Shown here: positions 33,201 to 39,982 of the stretch, in pieces
How the letters are laid out: every line of letters begins with the position of its first letter
Position numbering within the stretch: the stretch's first letter is position 1
Source: Opitutia bacterium
Lineage (GTDB): Bacteria > Verrucomicrobiota > Kiritimatiellia > CAIQIC01 > Lenti-01
Reading direction: 5' to 3'
Length of the DNA: 39,982 nucleotides
Assembly (NCBI GenBank): GCA_009928955.1
Contig: SABN01000021.1
Span: 1 to 39,982 of the forward strand
Program-made: the position numbers and the translations under genes
Notes under the pieces: model-generated
Database searches by the model: none
Told to the model about the DNA's origin: nothing
Seen by the model: only the letters and a program-made list of their open reading frames with translations

Positions 33201-36200
33201 GGTATCACATCACCGACGACAATCCCCAAAATGACGGCCCGGGAAACGGCTTCCATACCAACGGCGCGGTGGTCTGGGCCAAGGCCTCGACCGTGGGCGC
33301 GTGGACCGAGGACATGGCCGAAGACACGGCCCATCCCCAGATCTGGCGCTTCAACTACGCGCGCATTCCGGCCACGGGCACCGCCACCGTCCGCGTCCGC
33401 CTGCGCGAATGGTCGAGTTCCGCGACCAACGCGTGGTCGGCCAGCCATCCGACGAACGACAACGCCGCGGCCGGGCACTATACCGAACTGGAGCGCACCC
33501 TGATCACCCGCGGCCCGGCGGAAGAATTCTATTTCGATTGGCCTGCGGCCGATGGCGCGATGGTCGAGGCGGGCTGGAGACTCCGGGTCAACTACAGCGC
33601 CAGCATGGCGGAATCTCTTTCGGCCGAGCAGATCTATGAGCGGACGCGGGTTTACGTGAATTCCACCGCCAACGGTTCGACCAATCGCGGGGCGTTGATC
33701 AGCGCCGCCGATTTGAATTTCTCCCACTCCTGGAATGGCGCCGTCAATACCTTGGAGTTCGCGATGCCCAACGTCTACAACGGGCAGGATGGATGGCTCT
33801 ACGGCGTGCGGGTGGAATTCGCCAACGGCATCTATGACAAGGCCGCGACGCGCCTGGTGCAGCACCGCGGGCCGCTGCTGCCCACGCTGATCATCACCAC
33901 GCCGCCGGAAACCGACAGCGACGGCGCGAAAACCATCATTCGGATGGAGGACGTGCCGGCCAGCGTGCTGGCCACCAATCCGGCGCTGCGGCAGACGCCC
34001 ATCGTGGTGTTGACCGACGCGAACGCGACCAACCTGGCCATCCAGTTCAACGGCCCCTTGGGCTACGTCGGCAACGTCGTGCTGGACAACGTCGTCACCA
34101 ACGGGGACAGCCTGACCTGGAACCATGTCTGGACCGTCACCAATGCCGGGGCCTACCGCTTCACGGCCACGGTGGGGGTCAACACCAACGGCACGGAGCT
34201 GAGTTCCACCTCCAACTCGGCCACGCGCAACGCCACCGTCCAGTTCCGGGAACTGGTTTCCACGACCAACGCGGCCGACGCGGACTGGGACGACGACGGC
34301 ATCCTCAACACCAACGAAGTCTCGGCCTGCCCGCTGCCGGACAGCGCCGCCGAATACTGGACGCAGACCGAAGTGTTCAACTACTTCGCCCGCGGCAAAT
34401 CCATGGAGAACAGCCCGGACACCGACGGCGACGGCTTGCCCGACGGCCTCGAACTGGGCTACCGCTGGCCCGCGGGCGGGACCGACGTCAACGTCGATAC
34501 GGACGGCGATGGGTTCAAGAACTTCCTGGCCGACCTCGATCCGCCGTTCTACAACACCTTGGACAACCTGGGCAAGGTGAAGGACATCGACGGCGCCGGC
34601 ACCGGCGCCAGCCGCACCAAGCGGGTCCAAGGCTCGACCACCGATCCGACGAATCCCGACAGCGACTACGACGGCTTGCCCGACGGCATCGAAGACGCCA
34701 ACCGCAACGGGTGGGTGGACGGCGACGGCGCCAGCCTGCCGACGGATCGGGATCCCTTCCTGTCGCGCAATTGGCCCGACGGCGTCATCAACAGCGGCGA
34801 GACCTGGCTGGAAACTTCCCCGAGCATCGCCGACAGCGACCGCGACGGCCTCAGCGACGGCTATGGCGAGGACAAGAATTTCAACGGCTATCTGGACGTG
34901 GGCCTGGCCAACACCGCCGGGGTCGTGACCAGCCTGCTGGCCAACGCCAGCGTGCCGAAACTGAGCGCCGGGTCCCGCATCATCGACCGCACGGCCTTGT
35001 TTGCCGCCTATCCCAATGCCGTGTTCCTGGAAACCTGTCCCCTGACCGTGGATACCGATGGCGACGGCCTGCCCGACGGCTGGGAAGTCCGCTATGGCCT
35101 CGATCCCCTGGATTCCGGCATTCTGGGCCAGCGCAGCCTGCGCACGGGATTGATCATCACCAATACCCTGAACGGCGCCGCCGGCAACCCCGACGGCGAC
35201 ACCTATCTCGACGTGGAACTCGTCGAACAGCCCTACGTCAATCTGCTGGAATACCAGAACGGGACCGATCCCACCCGCGCGGATTCCATCGCCGATCCGG
35301 GCGGCGAGGGGGCCATCGTCGTCGGGCAGGGCGCGATCCTCGGCACCGTCAACGGCACGGACTACTACCGGGAGTTCATGGACTGGACGCTGGACGACCT
35401 GCTCGCGCTCGACAACTACAACCAGGGCGGCAATTCCTCCGACATCTATCGCCGCGGCGACGGATTCGACAGCTCCCGCGACATGGTGGCGTTCTACTTC
35501 CGCGACGGCGGCGCGGCCGACGGCAAGCTCTATTTCCGCGTGGACTTCGACGACCTGAAGGCCAACGCCGAGCAGAGCGCCCTGAACATCTACGTCGCCA
35601 TCAACTTCGGCACCTATGGGACCGGGGAAGTGAACCTGCCGGACGAGGTCAATGCGGGCAGCCTCATGAAATGGAACGCCTGCATCGGCGTCTATGACGG
35701 CGGCAGCGGTGTGCTGTACGTGGACGGCGACCCGAACAACAACACCACCGACATCGGCGGCGATCTGACGGCGGCCGGCGTCGTATCCGTCCCCGGCGTC
35801 TTCCAAGGGGCCTACTTCAACTCCGAACTGGACGCCGTGGCGTGGAGCATTGACCGCGCCGCGCTCGTCGCCGCCGGCTGGAACGGCAATCCCGACGTTC
35901 TGAAGTTCCAGGTGTATACCACCAGCGACTTCACGGGCGACGACGGCGGCAGCGGCGACAAGGGCGGTCTGAACGACTTCACCGACACCATCGGCGACGA
36001 TTGGCTGTGCTCCGACTACTACCAGGACTACAACTACATCGCCGCCAACGGGTATTATGCCAGTTGCGTCGGCCGCACCGCCGGCGGCGCGGTCTGGAAC
36101 AACCGGGGCCAGCACGCCAAGGTGGCCCTGCTGGCGCACGGCAACCAAGCCGTCGAGCCCGGCATCACCATCCAGAACATCGTGGACAACGGCAGCGGCG

Positions 36201-38833
36201 CGGGCTACCAGCGGCCCGTCAAGATCCACAACATCTATTCCAATGCGGCGCTCAACCTGCACATCACCCCGACGCTGGCCATGGCGCTGGAGTGGGCCAA
36301 GGTGGGCACGGCCAACACGTGGTATTCCGGCCCCGGCCTCAACGAGCAGATCCGCGCGGGCGTCGCCGCCGGCACGTTCCGCCTGCTGGGCAGCACGTTC
36401 TCCGACCATATCCTCAAGTACTTCGACGCGGCCTACAACCGCGCCAACGTCCAGCTCGCCACGGACATCCTCAACGAAATCTACGGCGGGTCGCCCACGA
36501 GCGGCGTGGTCTCCACCAACGTGTTCTGGATTCCCGAGCGCGTCGCCGACGTCGGAACCCTCAAGCAGGTCAAGACCAACCTCGGGTTCCGCGCCACCAT
36601 CCTCGACCAGACGCCGCACCTGCTGGAGTGGTACGGGCGCGAAGAGTCGCTGGCCGACAACGCCTACAAGATCAACCGCATCTATCTGGAAAATCCGGGC
36701 GGGGACTGGCCGACCCTGGACGCCTTCGTCATCGCCACCGCCGCCAACAACTACCGCTACGTCAACACCGACGGCGGCCTGCCGACGGAACTGCGCCAGC
36801 TCTTCAACCGGCGCGCGCGGTCCGGCGCCGACCAGATTTCCACCATCTTCTACATGTGGGAAGATCTCTCCGCGAACGCCAATGCCGACGCCTACGACGT
36901 GAACCTGCGCTGGATGGCCAACCATCCCTGGATCAAGGTCATCGCGCTGGACGAGGCGCTGGGCGGCGAGACGGTCAACCGCGATTTGACCGCCGCCGAC
37001 GGCGTCAAGTCCCAGGATTGGGTGCACCACGCCAGCAACGAGGACTACGACAACTGGTACTACGGCTCCGGCCGCCACGAAGGCCTCGCGCCGAAAGTGT
37101 TCGAGGTGCGGATCGGCACCAACCTGCCGTCGGCCACCCGCTACGGCTCCATGACCAACGGCATCCTCTCCAACGCGTGGAAGACCGTGCAGGCCCTCGC
37201 CCACGCCGACGTGAAGCGCCTGGCGCAGCAGACGCTGTTCGCTTCCACCTTCGAGACCGCCTTCCACAACGAGGACAACGGCAATCTCTCGCGCTGGAGC
37301 TTCGGCGACTACGTGTCCCCCGCCGCCGATTGGATGGGCCTGCAAGGCTTCGCCTGGAAGGCGCAGGGCCAGACGCGCATGGCCGCGCTCTATGCCGCCG
37401 TGGACGACTGGGCCGGCCGGACGTTGTCCGCCACCGAGGCGGTGGCCGCCGACGTGGATCTCGACGGCGAAAACGAATATGTCTTGCGCAACGACTCGGT
37501 CATGGCGCTCTTCGAACGCAGCGGCGGCCGCATGGTCGGCGCCTGGCTCAAGACCGGCACCCACGTCGTCCAGATGATCGGCAACTTCGTTTCGATGCCC
37601 GACTCCGGCACCGAGGACGAAGGCGCGGACAACCTCAGCGGCGGCGGGGTGGGGGCCTACCGCACGTCCGCGCTCAAGGACTGGTGGGACGGCTCGGCCA
37701 ACCACGTGAACGATCTCTACGTGCCGTCCCTCACGGCCAATTCCCTCACGTTCTCCAACGCGGGCATCGTCAAGACCGTCTCGCTGGCGAGCGTCTCCAC
37801 CAACGTCTTCGCGGTTTCCTACGCCATGCCCGGCAAGACGCTCTACGTCCGCAACGGCCTCTCGCCCGACCTCGACGCCCTGCTGCGCACCGGCCAGCGG
37901 AACCTCGCGGAGGCGGCGGTGGGCGCCGCTTCGCTCGCGGTGGCCACCTACAAGCCGTCCGCCAGTCTCGCCAGCACCGTCAAGCTGGCCGTCGCCACCG
38001 GCAGCATCAATGTCGCGGCCACGGACATGTCCAACACCTGGAACACCGTGAACATGCGCAACCAGGCCCAGACCCGGCAGGTGGAGCTGGTCGGCACCAA
38101 TGCGCTGGTCTTCACCATCGAGTTGGCGTCATCCGTCGCCGCGCCCAATGAACCGCCGGTGCTCGAGTTCACGCCGCCCGGACCGTACGTCATGCCGGTG
38201 GGCGCGACCTCCAGCTTCACGGTCGCGGCCAGCGATTACGACAGCCCGTCCACGACGCTGACGGCCTCGAACCTGCCGGTCGGCGGAACCAAGCTGGCCG
38301 CGTTCGACGCCAACACCGGCATCTTCGCGTGGCACGTGACCGCCCTCAGCCAAGGCGGGCGCACGAACGACGTGGTGTACACCAACACGACCTTCGCCGC
38401 CGACGACGGCACCGACGCGACCCAAGCCGCGGTCGTCATCACCGTGCCGTGGGACGCGGACGCCGACGGCATGCCCGACGACTGGGAACTGCTCAAGATG
38501 GGCACGACCACCAATGGCCCCGACGGCGATTGGGATGGCGACGGCTTCCCGAACTTCAATGAATGGTGGGCCAGCACCGATCCGCAGTCTTCCGGCAGCT
38601 ACATCGGATGGGAGAACCAGGTCACGCTCTCCAGCAACCAGGTGCGGCTGACGTTCCAGTCGGTCGCCGGGCGCAGCTACCAGATCCAAGGGCGGGACGG
38701 GGATATGATCAGTCCCGCCCCGTGGGTGCTGCTGGACACGGTGGTCAGCGATTCCAACGCGACGATCTGGACGGACACGAACGCGGTGCCCGACATGCGC
38801 AACTACCGCATCAAGATCCCCGCCGTTCCGTGA
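30260..38833 (+). CDS. Giant secreted alpha-glucanase: GH13 amylase, TSP3 repeats, DOMON-like module and GH57-type domain
   Basis: 2857 aa. A signal peptide (about 1-30) is followed by a GH13 alpha-amylase domain with all four conserved regions: FDNIMNH (118-124), GFRLDAVKH with nucleophile Asp272, FGEHLG with acid Glu335, and SHDND (His394, Asp395). A region of Ig/CBM-like beta domains (about 560-1330) comes next, then a first set of DxDxDG TSP3 repeats (about 1340-1620), a glucodextranase/DOMON-like module (about 1705-1915) and a GH57-like domain (about 1950-2240) with HGNQ (1960-1963), LLGSTFSDHIL (2042-2052) and FWIPERV (nucleophile Glu2093). The chain ends with further beta domains, an Ig-like domain (about 2630-2730), TSP3 and a C-terminal 'TDTNAVPDMRNYRI' tail. 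It should cut alpha-1,4 (and perhaps alpha-1,6) glucans outside the cell. The ATG at 30260 has GAGGAG upstream. Confidence 0.85.
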   Translation: MRSGLFSWRGAKRGLVGCGLAGLLTSMASGETMLQYFNASWNEIAEKVPELAEAGYSSLWLPPPAKANGGYSVGYDLFDPFDLGSKDQRGTIATRYGTKADLHNLIELCHRFGIRVYFDNIMNHRAYDVPGYNETTPTDVFPGMVAEDFHLRTTSDGFYRKWDNTRDWQDAWQVMHLGLSDLLDIAHETPNQNFGPTEGSWHDKPSIVRHPQNPEYYDWHPTQGHVGFNSTSITAGVIAANPEFYKEDVGAYLCRNARWMMDTTKADGFRLDAVKHVPDYFFGKMWGDDKDSSNDGYLGQIQWQFNKTHGYSDPNHRDSNFNTERPRDDALLFGEHLGQPPGYDGYVAAGMRLVDNDLRNQLNWRFSAGDLAGYDNAGAGGFAPDVGVMHAQSHDNDYVDRKELQHAYYFLRGGLGLLYTDGNRHAETLSGSGGAFPRWASTAFLGQWSQPHIPELLKIHENGARYTHHGMGTYWDGAVIAWERGGNFPWNTFLTVFNSSWDQWRTIPTKGTFPEGAYLYNYARTYRPHWKYEPGWPEVDYAYAGSFDGVEMPPNSYSVWGYKNPDPSSLWPGDVISITDDGQLAETISVDRRDGPDGDAEFNPNNYGNRGYPVGATPAAYTYRQEIPRITKGTNVVFTARVDGSADNVLMRLNGGMDLNGDSHSGGDSRDNPPALSDDMVLGFEGVNFVQRIWPEKFASVNSVSNKIGSEGSTSYEFTSGSSGINAYEAQGVSNDYSTAHGELSWVYHDPTAMRDGAGFEGDQQFWPYPQDYALSGTTYISFKSDKQTGVRPYLYYTTNGLAWPEGAGGKPANNATKVLEAVWIHDGVGTSDWWQFQLPTAAAGTKVRFKIGAARQQGYDETGWQVVWPSNSAAIYMKSIMLGEWETDAQNLKTKSYHAHNNYNSWTTNGLADGFHLLTARAFLGRDDGAPVFNTFRQTFYLDTETPQGYVQYPAADGETYYGSEYGFIVRSDPSVREVWYHITDDNPQNDGPGNGFHTNGAVVWAKASTVGAWTEDMAEDTAHPQIWRFNYARIPATGTATVRVRLREWSSSATNAWSASHPTNDNAAAGHYTELERTLITRGPAEEFYFDWPAADGAMVEAGWRLRVNYSASMAESLSAEQIYERTRVYVNSTANGSTNRGALISAADLNFSHSWNGAVNTLEFAMPNVYNGQDGWLYGVRVEFANGIYDKAATRLVQHRGPLLPTLIITTPPETDSDGAKTIIRMEDVPASVLATNPALRQTPIVVLTDANATNLAIQFNGPLGYVGNVVLDNVVTNGDSLTWNHVWTVTNAGAYRFTATVGVNTNGTELSSTSNSATRNATVQFRELVSTTNAADADWDDDGILNTNEVSACPLPDSAAEYWTQTEVFNYFARGKSMENSPDTDGDGLPDGLELGYRWPAGGTDVNVDTDGDGFKNFLADLDPPFYNTLDNLGKVKDIDGAGTGASRTKRVQGSTTDPTNPDSDYDGLPDGIEDANRNGWVDGDGASLPTDRDPFLSRNWPDGVINSGETWLETSPSIADSDRDGLSDGYGEDKNFNGYLDVGLANTAGVVTSLLANASVPKLSAGSRIIDRTALFAAYPNAVFLETCPLTVDTDGDGLPDGWEVRYGLDPLDSGILGQRSLRTGLIITNTLNGAAGNPDGDTYLDVELVEQPYVNLLEYQNGTDPTRADSIADPGGEGAIVVGQGAILGTVNGTDYYREFMDWTLDDLLALDNYNQGGNSSDIYRRGDGFDSSRDMVAFYFRDGGAADGKLYFRVDFDDLKANAEQSALNIYVAINFGTYGTGEVNLPDEVNAGSLMKWNACIGVYDGGSGVLYVDGDPNNNTTDIGGDLTAAGVVSVPGVFQGAYFNSELDAVAWSIDRAALVAAGWNGNPDVLKFQVYTTSDFTGDDGGSGDKGGLNDFTDTIGDDWLCSDYYQDYNYIAANGYYASCVGRTAGGAVWNNRGQHAKVALLAHGNQAVEPGITIQNIVDNGSGAGYQRPVKIHNIYSNAALNLHITPTLAMALEWAKVGTANTWYSGPGLNEQIRAGVAAGTFRLLGSTFSDHILKYFDAAYNRANVQLATDILNEIYGGSPTSGVVSTNVFWIPERVADVGTLKQVKTNLGFRATILDQTPHLLEWYGREESLADNAYKINRIYLENPGGDWPTLDAFVIATAANNYRYVNTDGGLPTELRQLFNRRARSGADQISTIFYMWEDLSANANADAYDVNLRWMANHPWIKVIALDEALGGETVNRDLTAADGVKSQDWVHHASNEDYDNWYYGSGRHEGLAPKVFEVRIGTNLPSATRYGSMTNGILSNAWKTVQALAHADVKRLAQQTLFASTFETAFHNEDNGNLSRWSFGDYVSPAADWMGLQGFAWKAQGQTRMAALYAAVDDWAGRTLSATEAVAADVDLDGENEYVLRNDSVMALFERSGGRMVGAWLKTGTHVVQMIGNFVSMPDSGTEDEGADNLSGGGVGAYRTSALKDWWDGSANHVNDLYVPSLTANSLTFSNAGIVKTVSLASVSTNVFAVSYAMPGKTLYVRNGLSPDLDALLRTGQRNLAEAAVGAASLAVATYKPSASLASTVKLAVATGSINVAATDMSNTWNTVNMRNQAQTRQVELVGTNALVFTIELASSVAAPNEPPVLEFTPPGPYVMPVGATSSFTVAASDYDSPSTTLTASNLPVGGTKLAAFDANTGIFAWHVTALSQGGRTNDVVYTNTTFAADDGTDATQAAVVITVPWDADADGMPDDWELLKMGTTTNGPDGDWDGDGFPNFNEWWASTDPQSSGSYIGWENQVTLSSNQVRLTFQSVAGRSYQIQGRDGDMISPAPWVLLDTVVSDSNATIWTDTNAVPDMRNYRIKIPAVP

Positions 38834-38890
38834 TCCGGCCCGCGCCTTCGCCTGTTTCCCCGGACCGGCGCCGGTTCCGGGGTCCGCGGA

Positions 38891-39799
<909 letters not shown>

Positions 39800-39838
39800 G
39801 GTGTTCGCTCGCTTTCCCGCTGGAGGTGGCGGATCGAA

Positions 39839-39868
39839 AGGCTAACGAAGAGGAGCGGGGGGTGTCAA
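39839..39868 (-). promoter_or_regulatory. Promoter of psuG
   Basis: On the - strand TTGACA (39868-39863), 18 bases, TAGCCT (39844-39839). A second TTGACA (39889-39884) lies inside the TCTTG-T-CAAGA inverted repeat at 39881-39891, just upstream. Confidence 0.45.
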
Positions 39869-39890
39869 CCTCGGGTCGAATCTTGTCAAG

Positions 39891-39935
39891 ACTCGTTAGA
39901 AATGTCCCCATTCTGGACTCGTTAGAAATGTCCCC
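39891..39935. repeat. Tandem 19-bp direct repeats, possible insertion-sequence end
   Basis: ACTCGTTAGAAATGTCCCC occurs at 39891-39909 and again at 39917-39935, exact over all 19 bases, 26 bases apart. In the other orientation each copy starts GGGGACATTTCT. Short repeated sites of this look are common at ends of IS21- and IS481-like elements, where transposase binds. No transposase is in the window, so the element, if any, lies to the right. The last 40 bases are GC-rich with no gene. Confidence 0.55.
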
Positions 39936-39982
39936 TTTTTCAGGTTGTGGTTGCGGGTGCCGTGGCCCCGTGGCCACCCGGT

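Noticed and set aside
31895..37705. A 1936-codon open frame on the - strand inside the glucanase gene.
   Set aside because: It is antisense to the GH13 and GH57 motifs and has the low-complexity Gly/Val/Arg composition of a codon-bias shadow.

Overview
This is about 40 kb of GC-rich chromosome from a Gram-negative bacterium. An OmpA-type outer-membrane protein, two lipoproteins and large secreted proteins with thrombospondin-type-3 (TSP3) calcium repeats show the envelope type. The style of the secreted proteins, with long Thr/Asn-rich polysaccharide-degrading enzymes and TSP3 linkers, together with the anaerobic-type energy genes, suggests the PVC group, most like Kiritimatiellota or Lentisphaerota. 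That placement is inference, because no marker gene is present. Nearly the whole window is coding, and no gene-free stretch exceeds 300 bases. There are 22 protein genes (one cut by the window edge), one tRNA and no CRISPR array. The far right edge carries short direct repeats that may belong to an insertion-sequence end.

Left part (1-12.1 kb), housekeeping and envelope genes in short, often divergent units: trpB (partial, -), an alkaline-phosphatase-superfamily protein (-), a polyprenyl-phosphate glycosyltransferase with a polytopic GT-C-like partner (+), OmpA and TraB/PrgY-family proteins (+), a conserved hypothetical (-), a Vsr-type mismatch endonuclease (-), a lipoprotein-type acetolactate decarboxylase (+), a nitronate-monooxygenase-family flavoprotein (-) and a hypothetical lipoprotein (+).

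Centre (12.1-20.2 kb), the most interesting block: a tightly overlapping seven-gene + strand operon. It begins with a helix-turn-helix/PTS EIIA fusion and continues with homologues of HyfB, HyfC, HyfE, HyfF, HyfG and a ferredoxin-HyfI fusion. The large subunit keeps the group 4 [NiFe]-hydrogenase fold but has lost three of the four nickel-ligand cysteines. The complex is therefore best read as an Ehr (energy-converting hydrogenase-related) ion-pumping complex and not as a hydrogenase. The leading EIIA domain suggests control by PTS phosphorylation.

Next (20.3-27.0 kb) comes a convergent - strand unit: a secreted VIT/VWA/DUF2135-like protein, L-lactate dehydrogenase, and a hybrid histidine kinase with a periplasmic solute-binding sensor. 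A near-perfect 26-bp AT-rich palindrome separates it from the Ehr operon. A tRNA-Met(CAU) with a strong promoter follows.

Right part (27.2-40 kb): a two-gene - strand operon (membrane-anchored unknown protein and secreted beta-propeller) diverges from a giant secreted alpha-glucanase of 2857 aa. This enzyme joins a GH13 alpha-amylase domain, TSP3 repeats, a glucodextranase/DOMON-like module and a second, unrelated GH57-type domain in one chain. A LacI-type palindrome sits between the -35 and -10 of the divergent operon. psuG and the terminal direct repeats close the window. Lactate dehydrogenase, acetolactate decarboxylase, the Ehr complex and the glucanase together suggest a saccharolytic, fermentative life style (inference).
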